Position numbers and translations under genes: made by a program. Below, piece by piece: positions 31,838-40,156 of a stretch of 64,000 bases of DNA (position 1 is its first letter; the number at the start of each line of letters is the position of its first letter). The DNA is from Burkholderiales bacterium (lineage in GTDB: Bacteria; Pseudomonadota; Gammaproteobacteria; Burkholderiales; Burkholderiaceae_E). The DNA lies in contig QEVL01000017.1 in assembly GCA_003577305.1 (NCBI GenBank), forward strand, positions 37,652 through 101,651, read 5' to 3'. The notes under the pieces were generated by a model. The model was not told the origin of the DNA. It was given only the letters and a program-made list of their open reading frames with translations, and did not search any database.

Positions 31838-33100
31838 ATGAAACGCGGCTTCTACACGATCATGGCGGCGCAGTTCTTCTCGTCGCTGGCGGACAACGCG
31901 CTGCTGATCGCCGCGATCGCGCTGCTCATCGAGATGCACGCGCCGGAATGGATGAAGCCGCTGCTCAAGCTGTTCTTCACCGTCTCCTACGTGATGCTCG
32001 CCCCGTTCGTCGGCGCACTGGCCGACTCGATGCCCAAGGGCAGGGTGATGTTCGTGACCAACCTGGTGAAGATCGTCGGCTGCGCGCTGATGTTCTTCAC
32101 GGTGCATCCGCTGCTCGCCTATGCGGTGGTCGGCTTCGGGGCGGCGGCCTACTCGCCCGCCAAGTACGGGATCCTCACCGAGTTGCTGCCGCCCGAGAAA
32201 CTGGTCGCGGCCAACGGCTGGATCGAGGGCACCACCGTCACCTCGATCGTCCTCGGCACGGTACTGGGCGGCGCACTGATCAGCCCGACGGTGGCCGAAA
32301 CGCTGCTCGCCGTCGACCTGCCGGTGATCGACACCGGGATCGATACGCCGGCCGAAGCGGCGATCGTGGCGATCGCGGTGTTCTACGCGATCGCGGCGGC
32401 GATCAACCTGGGCATCCCAGACACCGGCGCCCGCTATCCGCAGCAGGCGCGCAACCCGCTCAGGCTGATGCGCGAGTTCCTCGGCTGCTGCAACGTGCTC
32501 TGGAAGGACAAGCTCGGCCAGATCTCGCTCGCGGTGACCACGCTGTTCTGGGGCGCCGGAGCGACGCTGCAGTTCATCGTGCTCGACTGGGCGCACCACG
32601 CGCTCGGCATGCCGCTCAGCCGCGCCGCGATCCTGCAGGGCGTGGTCGCGCTGGGCATTGCGGTGGGCGCGGTGTTCGCCGCGCGCGTGGTGCGGCTGCG
32701 CGATTCGCTGCGGGTGCTACCGGTGGGCGTGGTGATGGGCCTGGTCGTGCCGACGATGACGCTCGTGTCCTCTGAATGGGTGGCGTTTCCGCTGCTGGTG
32801 CTGGTCGGCGCGATGGCCGGCTTCTTCGTCGTGCCGATGAATGCGCTGCTGCAACACCGCGGACACGTGCTGATGAGCGCCGGTCACTCGATCGCGGTGC
32901 AGAACTTCAACGAGAATCTGAACATCCTGCTGATGCTCGGGCTGTACGCACTGCTGCTGCGCCTGGAGTTCGGCGTGAACCTGGTGATCGTGATCTTCGG
33001 TGCGTTCGTCGCGCTGACGATGATCGCGGTGATCCGGTTGCACCACGCCAACCAGCGCGTCTTCGATTCGGTCGCGCTCATCGGCCAGAGCAAGCACTGA
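31838..33100 (+). CDS. lplT: Lysophospholipid transporter LplT
   Basis: LplT is a major-facilitator inner-membrane protein that flips lysophospholipids inward for re-acylation. The 420-residue product has about 12 hydrophobic segments. It begins RGFYTIMAAQFFSSLADNAL with the MFS motif around GALADSMPKGRVMFVTNLVK, then AAYSPAKYGILTELLPPEKL, a strong LplT signature, and VVPMNALLQHRGHVLMSAGH near residue 340. The acyltransferase Aas, its E. coli partner, is not adjacent. It diverges from alr across 183 nt that contain a TATAAC at 31712-31717 but no paired -35. Confidence 0.95.
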   Translation: MKRGFYTIMAAQFFSSLADNALLIAAIALLIEMHAPEWMKPLLKLFFTVSYVMLAPFVGALADSMPKGRVMFVTNLVKIVGCALMFFTVHPLLAYAVVGFGAAAYSPAKYGILTELLPPEKLVAANGWIEGTTVTSIVLGTVLGGALISPTVAETLLAVDLPVIDTGIDTPAEAAIVAIAVFYAIAAAINLGIPDTGARYPQQARNPLRLMREFLGCCNVLWKDKLGQISLAVTTLFWGAGATLQFIVLDWAHHALGMPLSRAAILQGVVALGIAVGAVFAARVVRLRDSLRVLPVGVVMGLVVPTMTLVSSEWVAFPLLVLVGAMAGFFVVPMNALLQHRGHVLMSAGHSIAVQNFNENLNILLMLGLYALLLRLEFGVNLVIVIFGAFVALTMIAVIRLHHANQRVFDSVALIGQSKH

Positions 33101-33127
33101 GCTTCGTGCGCAGGCCCCGCAGCCTGC

Positions 33128-33222
33128 CCCCGCCACCGGCGGGGAGCGCCTCGTCAGTCCCCCCGGGTGCGGAGCGCCCTGGCCCCCGGCGCGGAGCACC
33201 TTCGAGCCGGGTGCCGAGCGGC
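33128..33222. repeat. Degenerate GC-rich repeats between lplT and the UDG gene
   Basis: About four imperfect copies of a unit resembling CCCCGGGTGCGGAGCGCCCT follow one another between two convergent genes. The first includes a hairpin, CCCCGCC-ACC-GGCGGGG (33128-33144). There is no U-tract, so a terminator role is uncertain. Confidence 0.35.
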
Positions 33223-33954
33223 TCAGCCCCCGGCCTCGTCGTGCGCCGCGCGCGCCAGGCACAGATCGGCCCAGGCGCGCGCCTTGTCGGCCGGGCTGCG
33301 CAGCAGGTAGGCCGGATGGTAGGTGACCACCAACGGGATCGTCCGTGCGCCGATCGTGTAGCGGTGCACGCGCCCGCGCAGACTGGCGACCGAGGCTTCG
33401 GTACGCAGCAGCGCCTGCGCGGCGATGCGCCCGACGACCACGATCACCCGTGGCGAGAGCAGTTCGATCTGGCGCGCCAGGTACGGCTCGCAGTGGCGGA
33501 TTTCGTCCGGCGACGGATCGCGGTTGTTCGGCGGCCGGCACTTGAGCACGTTGGCAATGAACACGTCGCGCTCGCGGCCCAGACCGAGCGCAGCCAGCAT
33601 CTGGTCGAGCAGGCGGCCGGCGTTGCCCACGAAGGGCTCGCCGCGGCGATCTTCTTCCGCGCCGGGCGCCTCGCCGATCACCATCCAGCTCGCGTGCTCG
33701 GGGCCGACCCCGAACACCGCCCGGGTGCGCGTCTCGCACAATGCGCAGGCGCGGCACCCGGCCACTGCGGCACGCAGTTGCGCCCAGTCCATCGCCGCCA
33801 CCGCGACCGCCTGCGCCGCGATCGGCACCTCGCGCGGCAGCGCAGCCTCCACCGGCACCTGCACCGGCGCCACCGGGCCGCCCGCCCGCTCGCGCAGCCG
33901 CCAGACCGGCCCCAGCCCGAGCGCCTCCCAGGCGCGGCGCTGCGACTCATTCAT
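33223..33954 (-). CDS. Family 4 (Fe-S) uracil-DNA glycosylase
   Basis: This enzyme removes uracil from DNA to start base-excision repair. The 243-residue protein has an unconserved Pro/Ala-rich first 55 residues, then CRACALCETRTRAVFGVG (Cys70/Cys73) and Cys139 and Cys155 in NVLKCRPPNNR and IRHCEPYLARQI, the four 4Fe-4S ligands. The glycosylase motifs are GEAPGAEED (water-activating region) and VVTYHPAYLLR. The gene starts inside the last 8 nt of the upstream tsaB-rimI frame (ATGAATGA), so it is probably translationally coupled. The linkage of rimI with this glycosylase recurs in Burkholderiales. Confidence 0.92.
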   Translation of the reverse strand: MNESQRRAWEALGLGPVWRLRERAGGPVAPVQVPVEAALPREVPIAAQAVAVAAMDWAQLRAAVAGCRACALCETRTRAVFGVGPEHASWMVIGEAPGAEEDRRGEPFVGNAGRLLDQMLAALGLGRERDVFIANVLKCRPPNNRDPSPDEIRHCEPYLARQIELLSPRVIVVVGRIAAQALLRTEASVASLRGRVHRYTIGARTIPLVVTYHPAYLLRSPADKARAWADLCLARAAHDEAGG

Positions 33955-35353
33955 CGTCGAGCTTCCTGGACATCACCCACGCATCCTCGCGGGCACCGCG
34001 CGGTGCCGGGTAATAGCGCCTGCGCACGCCGATCTGCTCGAAGCCGGTGCTTCGGTACAGCGCAATCGCCACCGGGTTCGACGGCCTGACCTCGAGCATC
34101 ATGGCGCGCGCGCCGCGGCGCCGCACGTCGCGCATCAGCCACTCGAGCATCGCCCGACCGATGCCGCGGCGCTGCCTCGCGGCGGCCACGCTCAGATTGA
34201 GCAGGTGCACCTCGTCGGGAATCCACATCACGACCGCATAACCCAGCAGCGCCGGCGGGCCTGCGTCGGCAGCCTCGAACACCCAGGCGTCGTAGCCGGC
34301 CGCCAGCGAATCGGCGAAGTTGCCGCGCGACCACGGAAACGGATAGACGGCGTTCTCGATCGCGACGACGGCGTCGAGGTCGTCGACGCCCATCGCCCGA
34401 ACCCGAAGTGCCGGACGCGGCACCGCGGGCACCGCCTCGGGGGGCGTCGGCAGCGCGCTCACTGGCGGGCCCCGCCTCACGCGTCCGCGCGCTGCGCACG
34501 CCGCAGGCGCAGCGCGCCGCTCGTCGCGGTCGAGCGCAACCTTGTCACGCACATAGCGCGGCGCGGCCGCCGCGGCGTCGATCGCCCGCCCCGCACGCCA
34601 GTCGCGCAGCGCGATCTCCGCGAGCGCGTCCGCGCGCACGTACGCGTGCTCGCTCGCCGGGGCGAGCGGTGCCGGCGCCAGCCGATGCTGCGCGCTCCAC
34701 TCGTCGAGCAGACCGAGCGCGCGCCAGGCGTTGCCGCCGGGCAGGACCTGCGCCGGCAGCGGCGCGGCCTCGCCCGGGCGCGGGCCCGCTGCCGGCCAGC
34801 ACGCGGCCAGCGCCGGGACGAAGTCGGCGCGGGCGACGACCCGCGGCTCGATCAGCGCCTCGCCCCACCGGGCATGCGCGTCGAGCCGCAGGCGGTACAG
34901 CGCGACGTAGAGCTCGTCCATGCGCGCGTCGGTCGCCACGAGCACGTCGGCCGCGACCTGCGCGGTGGCGCGCAGCCGCTGCCAGCCGAGCGCGGCCAGC
35001 GCATCGACCGGAAGCACCGGGCGGCCCAGCGCGAAGCCGAGCCCCTGCGCGACCGAGCACCCGACGCGCAGGCCGGTGAACGAACCCGGCCCCGCATCGA
35101 ACGCGATCGCGTCGATTTCGCCGAGCGCGACGCCGGCGCCGCCACAGGTCTCGCGGACCATTGCGAGAATGCGCTCGGACTGGTCGGCGCCGAGCCGCTC
35201 CGACAGGCATGCGCTCTCGTCGACGCCCGCCTCGTGACGGTGCAGCGCCACCGAACACCAGTCGCCCGACGTGGCGAGCGCGAGCAGCCGCACGCTCTCC
35301 TCGGGCGCGCCGGTGTCGCGCGCCGGGGTCGAAGCGGAAGGCAGCGGAGTCAC
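33947..35353 (-). CDS. tsaB: TsaB-RimI fusion: t6A synthesis subunit plus L/S18 N-acetyltransferase
   Basis: One 468-codon frame covers two proteins usually made separately. Residues about 20-290 are TsaB, the inactive ASKHA partner of TsaD for tRNA t6A: LLALATSGDWCSVALHRH and FDAGPGSFTGLRVG are clear. Residues about 315-468 are RimI, the ribosomal-protein alanine N-acetyltransferase, with ENAVYPFPWSRGNFADSL, the acetyl-CoA loop AAARQRRGIGRAML and a final RRRYYPAPRGAREDAWVM. An Ala/Arg/Pro linker joins them. GTG 34462 or an ATG near 34390 could give separate RimI, so the fusion may be translational or only an absence of the intervening stop. GTG 35353 is preceded by TAGAAT at a 7-nt gap, supporting this start. 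Confidence 0.9.
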   Translation of the reverse strand: MTPLPSASTPARDTGAPEESVRLLALATSGDWCSVALHRHEAGVDESACLSERLGADQSERILAMVRETCGGAGVALGEIDAIAFDAGPGSFTGLRVGCSVAQGLGFALGRPVLPVDALAALGWQRLRATAQVAADVLVATDARMDELYVALYRLRLDAHARWGEALIEPRVVARADFVPALAACWPAAGPRPGEAAPLPAQVLPGGNAWRALGLLDEWSAQHRLAPAPLAPASEHAYVRADALAEIALRDWRAGRAIDAAAAAPRYVRDKVALDRDERRAAPAACAARGRVRRGPPVSALPTPPEAVPAVPRPALRVRAMGVDDLDAVVAIENAVYPFPWSRGNFADSLAAGYDAWVFEAADAGPPALLGYAVVMWIPDEVHLLNLSVAAARQRRGIGRAMLEWLMRDVRRRGARAMMLEVRPSNPVAIALYRSTGFEQIGVRRRYYPAPRGAREDAWVMSRKLDDE

Positions 35354-35360
35354 GCGACGA

Positions 35361-35366
35361 ATTCTA
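35361..35366 (-). promoter_or_regulatory. -10 element TAGAAT, probable leaderless start of tsaB-rimI
   Basis: Read leftward, TAGAAT ends 7 nt before the GTG start at 35353; no Shine-Dalgarno sequence lies between. Confidence 0.5.
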
Positions 35367-35455
35367 CGGGCCTGCCGGCGCCCCTGTCGCGGCGCGGGGC
35401 CGGGCGCGGCGCCGCCCTCGTCGGCCGCATCGGGGCCGAAGCCGGGCAGCGCGCG

Positions 35456-35824
35456 TCAGTCGCGCCGGCGCCCCCGCCTGCGACGATCGTCGCCGGGCCT
35501 GGCCTCGCGCAGCTGCTGGCGCAACTGCTCGCGCTCGATCGGCGACATCCGCTCCCGGCGCGGGCCGGGATCGGCACCGTAGCGGCCCTGCTCCGGCCAC
35601 TGCTGCTGGCGCAACTCGCGGCGCAGGCGCTCGCGCTCGTCCGGGCTCATGCGCCCGGCGAAGAACGGCTGCGCCAGCGCCACACCGGCGCCCAGCGCGA
35701 ACGCCGCCGCGAGCAGGGCCCGGCCGAGGCACCGGCGCGCCGCCGATTGCGCGCACATCGCAACCGGATCCGCCGCTGCGCCCTGCGCACGCGGATCGCC
35801 GATCGGGGGAGACTGTCTGACCAT
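35456..35824 (-). CDS. Small secreted Arg-rich hypothetical protein
   Basis: A 122-residue protein of unknown function. After a variable first 22 residues it has a signal-peptide-like stretch, ARRCLGRALLAAAFALGAGV ending ALAQ, about residues 29-51. The mature part is short and highly charged, with two copies of an MSP-(D/I)-ERE-(R/Q)-LR-(R/Q)-(E/Q)-LR motif (RMSPDERERLRRELRQQQ and RMSPIEREQLRQQLREAR) and a poly-Arg tail. The repeated helix and export signal suggest a periplasmic protein; similar short proteins are common in Burkholderiales but uncharacterised. A start at the internal MCAQS is possible. The TAGAAT 6 nt upstream of the ATG at 35824 favours the longer form. It diverges from ompR. 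Confidence 0.65.
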   Translation of the reverse strand: MVRQSPPIGDPRAQGAAADPVAMCAQSAARRCLGRALLAAAFALGAGVALAQPFFAGRMSPDERERLRRELRQQQWPEQGRYGADPGPRRERMSPIEREQLRQQLREARPGDDRRRRGRRRD

Positions 35825-35830
35825 GCAGAC

Positions 35831-35836
35831 ATTCTA
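35831..35836 (-). promoter_or_regulatory. -10 element TAGAAT for the small secreted protein
   Basis: Read leftward, TAGAAT ends 6 nt before the ATG at 35824, the same arrangement as several other genes in this window. Confidence 0.45.
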
Positions 35837-35966
35837 GAGAGTGCGCGCACCGGGTGCAGCGCCGCCGACGGTAAACCGTGTAACAGCGGGTAACGGATCG
35901 CACGCGAGGACTGCCGGCGATGTTGCGGCGCGCACCCGCACGGCACGCTGCACCGGCCGCCGCGGC

Positions 35967-35972
35967 TATCAT
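35967..35972 (+). promoter_or_regulatory. -10 element TATCAT, probable leaderless start of ompR
   Basis: TATCAT ends 7 nt before the ompR ATG. No ribosome-binding site or consensus -35 is apparent. Confidence 0.45.
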
Positions 35973-35979
35973 TGCCGTC

Positions 35980-36699
35980 ATGAGCCACGCCCCCCGCAAG
36001 CTGCTGGTCGTCGACGACGATCCGAGACTGCGCGAACTGCTGCGCCGCTACCTGAGCGAGAACCAGTTCGAGGTGAGCCTCGCGCAGGACGCGCAGTCGA
36101 TGAACCGGCTGCTGCTGCGCGAGCACTTCGACCTGATCGTGCTCGACCTGATGCTGCCCGGCGAGGACGGCCTGTCGATCGTGCGCCGGCTGCGCGGCGC
36201 GAACGACCGCACGCCGATCGTGATGCTCACCGCGCGCGGCGATGACGTGGACCGCATCATCGGCCTGGAGGTCGGCGCCGACGACTACCTGCCCAAGCCG
36301 TTCAACCCGCGCGAACTGCTCGCGCGCATCCACGCGGTGCTGCGCCGCCAGCCGCCCGCCGAACTGCCGGGCGCGCCATCGGCCGAACCGATCGAGGTGC
36401 GCTTCGGGCCGTTCCGGCTCGACCTGTCCACGCGTGCGTTCTCGCGCGACGGCCAGCCGGTGCCGCTCACCACCGGCGAATTCTCGGTGCTGAAGGTGCT
36501 GGTGCAGCATCCGCGCACTCCGCTGTCGCGCGAGAAGCTGATGACGCTGGCGCGCGGGCGCGAATACGGGGCCTACGATCGCAGCCTCGACGTGCAGGTC
36601 TCGCGGCTGCGCAAGCTGATCGAGGCCGATCCCCAGCAACCACGCTACATCCAGACCGTCTGGGGCGTCGGCTACGTGTTCGTCCCGGACGGCGCATGA
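35980..36699 (+). CDS. ompR: OmpR-family response regulator
   Basis: A 239-residue two-domain response regulator. The receiver domain shows the acidic pocket VVDDD, the phospho-acceptor Asp56 in IVLDLMLPGEDG, MLTARGDD and the Lys in DDYLPKPFNPRELLARI. The winged-helix output domain contains LTTGEFSVLKVLVQHP, SRLRKLIEADPQQPRYIQTV and a terminal GVGYVF. The pattern is that of the OmpR subgroup. Its targets are unknown here; outer-membrane and osmotic genes are typical. The stop overlaps envZ by 4 nt, so the pair is co-translated. Confidence 0.95.
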   Translation: MSHAPRKLLVVDDDPRLRELLRRYLSENQFEVSLAQDAQSMNRLLLREHFDLIVLDLMLPGEDGLSIVRRLRGANDRTPIVMLTARGDDVDRIIGLEVGADDYLPKPFNPRELLARIHAVLRRQPPAELPGAPSAEPIEVRFGPFRLDLSTRAFSRDGQPVPLTTGEFSVLKVLVQHPRTPLSREKLMTLARGREYGAYDRSLDVQVSRLRKLIEADPQQPRYIQTVWGVGYVFVPDGA

Positions 36700-38096
36700 G
36701 GCGGCGGGCGGCCGACGCGGCGCACACGCCTGCCGCGGCGCCGCGCATCAGCCTGTTCTGGCGCACCTTCCTGCTGCTCGCGGCGCTGATCGGCGCCAGC
36801 CTGGGAGCGACGCTCGGCATTGCCGGCCTGCTCGATCGCACGCCGCCCGAGCAGCGCCTCGCCTGGGAAGTGGCATCGGTGGTGAATCTGACGCGCTCGG
36901 CGCTGGTGAGCGCCGAGCCCGACCGCCGTCTCGACCTGCTCGACCAGTTGGCCCACGAAGAGGGGGTGCGGGTCCTGCCGAAGGAACCCGAAGATCGGGT
37001 CGACGACGCCGCGACCGGCTCGCGGCTTCGCGCGCTGCAGCCGCGGCTTCGGCAGCTGCTGGGCGCCGGCACGCAAGTGGCCGGGCGGGTGAACGGGATC
37101 GATGCAGTGTGGATCAGCTTCGAGATCGACGGCGACGATTACTGGCTGATCCTGCCGCGCGCCCGGGTCGAGCGCCAGTTCGGACCGGGAATCGGCCTGC
37201 TCGGGCTGATCGCGGCCGCGCTGTCCCTGCTCGGAGCGCTGCTGATCTCGCGGCTCGTCAACCGGCCGCTCGCCGACCTGAGCCGCGCGATCGCACTGCT
37301 GAGCCGCGGCAAGCCGCCGCCGCCGCTGGCCGACGGAGGCCCGACCGAGATCGCCGCGCTGAACCGCCGCTTCAACCGGCTGGCACGCGACCTGGCCCGG
37401 CTCGACGCCGATCGCTCGCTCGCGCTGGCAGGCATCTCGCACGACATCCGCAACCCGCTCGCGCGGCTGCGCATGGAGATCGAGCTGGCGCCGCTCGACG
37501 CCGCGCAGCGCGACTCGATGGCCGAGGACATCGCGCGCATCGACCGCATCGTCGGGCAGTTCGTGCACTACGCCCGGATCGCCGAGCCGCCGCGCGCCGA
37601 GCGCGTGGACGTCGCCGCACTGCTGGCGGACCTCGCGCATGGGTACCGGGCGGCGGCCGGGGCGGGCGAACTGGCGCTGGAGATCGAGGCGGGCGAAGCA
37701 CCGCACTGGATCGGCGACCCCACCGACCTGCACCGCGCGGTGGGCAACCTGATCGACAACTCGATGCGCTACGGGCGTACCTCGCCTGCCACGCCGGCGC
37801 GTGTGCAGGTGCGCGTGCGCCGCTCGGGCGGCGGCCTGTCGATCGAGGTGCGCGACGACGGCCCCGGCGTGCCGGCAGAGGACCTGAGCCGGCTGCTCGA
37901 GCCGTTTGCGCGCCTCGACGACGCACGCAGCGAGAGCGGCGGCTCGGGCCTCGGACTGGCGATCGTCGAGCGCCTGGCGCGTCGCTACGGCGGCGGTTTG
38001 CGCCTGGTCAACCTGCCCGCCGGCGGCCTGTGCGCGAGCTTGACCCTGCCCGATTACCACGGCATGGTTGAGGTCGGACCCGACCCCGTCCGATAG
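36696..38096 (+). CDS. envZ: EnvZ-like sensor histidine kinase
   Basis: An inner-membrane kinase of 466 residues. It has a first membrane helix (about 24-45), a periplasmic region of about 115 residues and a second helix (about 165-187). A HAMP linker follows, then the dimerisation helix with phospho-His249 in AGISHDIRNPLARLRME and the ATPase domain with N box NLIDNSMRYG, G1 DDGPGVP and G2 GSGLGLAIVERLARRYGG. It phosphorylates the OmpR-type regulator encoded immediately upstream. The signal sensed cannot be inferred from the sequence. Confidence 0.95.
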   Translation: MRRRAADAAHTPAAAPRISLFWRTFLLLAALIGASLGATLGIAGLLDRTPPEQRLAWEVASVVNLTRSALVSAEPDRRLDLLDQLAHEEGVRVLPKEPEDRVDDAATGSRLRALQPRLRQLLGAGTQVAGRVNGIDAVWISFEIDGDDYWLILPRARVERQFGPGIGLLGLIAAALSLLGALLISRLVNRPLADLSRAIALLSRGKPPPPLADGGPTEIAALNRRFNRLARDLARLDADRSLALAGISHDIRNPLARLRMEIELAPLDAAQRDSMAEDIARIDRIVGQFVHYARIAEPPRAERVDVAALLADLAHGYRAAAGAGELALEIEAGEAPHWIGDPTDLHRAVGNLIDNSMRYGRTSPATPARVQVRVRRSGGGLSIEVRDDGPGVPAEDLSRLLEPFARLDDARSESGGSGLGLAIVERLARRYGGGLRLVNLPAGGLCASLTLPDYHGMVEVGPDPVR

Positions 38097-38116
38097 CTGA
38101 AGGCAATCAATTGCAT

Positions 38117-38158
38117 TTGGATATCCAATTGGAGTTTCCAATCGAACGTTGATACATT
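38117..38158 (+). promoter_or_regulatory. Rubrerythrin promoter with two overlapping dyads
   Basis: In an AT-rich 60 bp, TTGGATATCCAA (38117-38128, perfect palindrome) abuts TTGGAGTTTCCAA (38129-38141, 5-bp arms with a 3-nt loop), two copies of a TTGGA/TCCAA half-site pair. A candidate -35 TTGGAG (38129-38134) and -10 TACATT (38153-38158) overlap the second dyad, so a bound regulator would block RNA polymerase. The regulator is unknown; the site resembles neither Fur nor OxyR consensus. Confidence 0.5.
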
Positions 38159-38232
38159 CGATCGGGCCGGCCGCCGTGCTGCGTGCGGCCGAGAGCATCC
38201 TCCGACCCACCCTTTCGAAAAAGGAGACTTCC

Positions 38233-38652
38233 ATGCCCAGCCTCAAAGGCACGAAGACCCACCAGAACCTGAAGGATGCATTCGCCGGCGAGAGCCAGGC
38301 GAACCGCCGCTACCTGTACTTCGCCAACAAGGCCGACGTCGAGGGCCAGCCGGAAATCGCCGCGCTGTTCCGTTCGACCGCCGAGGGCGAGACCGGCCAC
38401 GCGCACGGCCACCTCGACTACCTGGCCGAAGTGGGCGATCCGGCCACCGACATGCCGATCGGCACCTCGCAGGCCAACCTGAAGTCGGCAGTCGCGGGCG
38501 AGACGCACGAGTACACCGACATGTACCCGGGCATGGCCAAGGCCGCGCGCGAGGAAGGCTTCGACGAGATCGCCGACTGGTTCGAGACGCTCGCCAAGGC
38601 CGAGCGCTCCCACGCGAACAAGTTCGCGAAGGCCCTCGAGACGCTGGGCTGA
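38233..38652 (+). CDS. Rubrerythrin family protein (di-iron, no rubredoxin domain)
   Basis: A 139-residue ferritin-like di-iron protein. The helices carry the expected Glu/His ligands: [57 protein letters not shown] and [18 protein letters not shown], with Glu-X2-His pairs. Unlike classical rubrerythrin it lacks the C-terminal rubredoxin Cys4 domain, so it needs an external electron donor. Such proteins detoxify hydrogen peroxide or handle iron. The Fe-S protein and DUF3501 genes that follow are frequent companions of this subtype. AAGGAGA lies 5 nt before the ATG, and a terminator follows the gene. Confidence 0.95.
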   Translation: MPSLKGTKTHQNLKDAFAGESQANRRYLYFANKADVEGQPEIAALFRSTAEGETGHAHGHLDYLAEVGDPATDMPIGTSQANLKSAVAGETHEYTDMYPGMAKAAREEGFDEIADWFETLAKAERSHANKFAKALETLG

Positions 38653-38700
38653 CACCGGCGGGCCGGGCGCCCTGGTGCGCCTGCGGCCTGCGAAGACGCG

Positions 38701-38733
38701 AGGGGAGCTCCGGAACCTGGAGCTCCCCTTTTC
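38701..38733 (+). terminator. Intrinsic terminator after rubrerythrin
   Basis: AGGGGAGCTCC and GGAGCTCCCCT form a perfect 11-bp stem around a 7-nt loop, followed by TTTTC. It separates rubrerythrin from the Fe-S protein gene. Confidence 0.85.
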
Positions 38734-38780
38734 ATTCATTCACGCTGCCCCGCCCGCGCGCCGGGCATCTGCCGGGAACC

Positions 38781-40142
38781 ATGATGACTGCACGCGAAGG
38801 TTCGCTCGAAGCCCCCACCCGCCATCCGCTCGACTGGAAGAATCCGGAGTTCTACGAGGAGGCGAAGGCGCTCGACGAGATGGAGCGCGTCTTCGACATC
38901 TGCCACGGCTGCCGGCGCTGCCTGAGCCTGTGCAACGCCTTCCCGACGCTGTTCGACCTGGTCGACGAGTCGGCGAGCGGCGAGGTCGACGGCGTCGACC
39001 GCAAGGACTACTGGAAAGTGGTCGACCAGTGCTACCTGTGCGACCTGTGCTTCATGACGAAGTGCCCGTACGTGCCGCCGCACACCTGGAACGTCGATTT
39101 CCCGCACCTGATGCTGCGCGGCAAGGCCATCCAGTTCCGCGCAGGCACGCCGACGCGTTTTCGCGACGTGCAGCTCTCGTCGACCGACCGCAACGGCACG
39201 CTGGCCGGCATTCCGGTGGTGGTGCAGGCGGTCAACGCACTGAGCCGCAACAAGACCGCGCGCAAGCTCGGCGAGCGCGCGATCGGCGTGCACCGCGACG
39301 CCTGGCTGCCGGCGTTCACCAGCGACAAGTTCCGCGCCTACGCCGCCCCGTCGAAGCCGCACCCGGTGCGCGACGGCGAACGCACGCCCGGCAAGGTGGC
39401 GATCTACGCCACCTGCTACGTCAACTACAACGAGCCCGGCATCGGCCACGACCTGGCCGCGGTCCTCGACCACAACGCGATTCCGTACGTGCTGGCCGAG
39501 AAGGAAGCCTGCTGCGGGATGCCCAAGCTCGAGCTCGGCGACCTCGAGTCGGTCGCCGCGCTGAAGGAGAAGAACATCCCGGCGCTGGCGAAGCTCGCAC
39601 GCGCCGGCTACGCGATCCTCGCCCCGATCCCGTCGTGCGCGCTGATGTTCAAGCAGGAACTGCCGATGCTGTATCCGGAAGACGCCGACGTCCGGGCGGT
39701 GCAGGAAGCGATGTTCGACCCGTTCGAATACCTGGTGCTTCGCGCGAAGGACGGGCTGCTGAAGACCGACTTCCCCACCCCGCTCGGCAGGGTCTCCTGG
39801 CACGTGGCCTGCCACCAGCGGGTGCAGAACGTCGGCCAGAAGACGCGCGAACTGTTGCAGATGGTGCCCGGCACGAAACTGAACACCGTAGAACGCTGCT
39901 CGGGGCACGCCGGCACCTGGGGCGTGAAGAAGGAGTTCCACGAGATCGCGATGAAGATCGGCAAGCCGGTGTTCCGCCAGATGGCCGAACACCCGGAAGG
40001 CGAGCCCGACTGGATCGCGTCCGACTGCCAGCTCGCCGGGCACCACATCGAGCAGGGCATGACCGCGGCCGGGCGTGCGATCGCGGGCAAGCTCGCGCAT
40101 CCGCTCACGCTGCTGCGGATCGCTTACGGATTGAATCGTTGA
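38781..40142 (+). CDS. GlpC-like Fe-S oxidoreductase subunit (heterodisulfide-reductase related)
   Basis: A 453-residue protein with two N-terminal 4Fe-4S clusters: Cys41/44/47/51 in CHGCRRCLSLC and Cys84/87/90/95 in CYLCDLCFMTKC. Two CCG (heterodisulfide reductase D/GlpC type) domains follow, with VAIYATCYVNYNEPGIGHDL, EACCGMPKLE, VACHQRVQNVG and ERCSGHAGTWG. The fold suggests electron transfer to a quinone or thiol system. The substrate is not known; it is not a normal GlpC because no GlpA/B lies here. Either ATG 38781 or 38784 could start it. It is followed 14 nt later by the DUF3501 gene. Confidence 0.9.
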   Translation: MMTAREGSLEAPTRHPLDWKNPEFYEEAKALDEMERVFDICHGCRRCLSLCNAFPTLFDLVDESASGEVDGVDRKDYWKVVDQCYLCDLCFMTKCPYVPPHTWNVDFPHLMLRGKAIQFRAGTPTRFRDVQLSSTDRNGTLAGIPVVVQAVNALSRNKTARKLGERAIGVHRDAWLPAFTSDKFRAYAAPSKPHPVRDGERTPGKVAIYATCYVNYNEPGIGHDLAAVLDHNAIPYVLAEKEACCGMPKLELGDLESVAALKEKNIPALAKLARAGYAILAPIPSCALMFKQELPMLYPEDADVRAVQEAMFDPFEYLVLRAKDGLLKTDFPTPLGRVSWHVACHQRVQNVGQKTRELLQMVPGTKLNTVERCSGHAGTWGVKKEFHEIAMKIGKPVFRQMAEHPEGEPDWIASDCQLAGHHIEQGMTAAGRAIAGKLAHPLTLLRIAYGLNR

Positions 40143-40156
40143 AGGAAACCACGATC

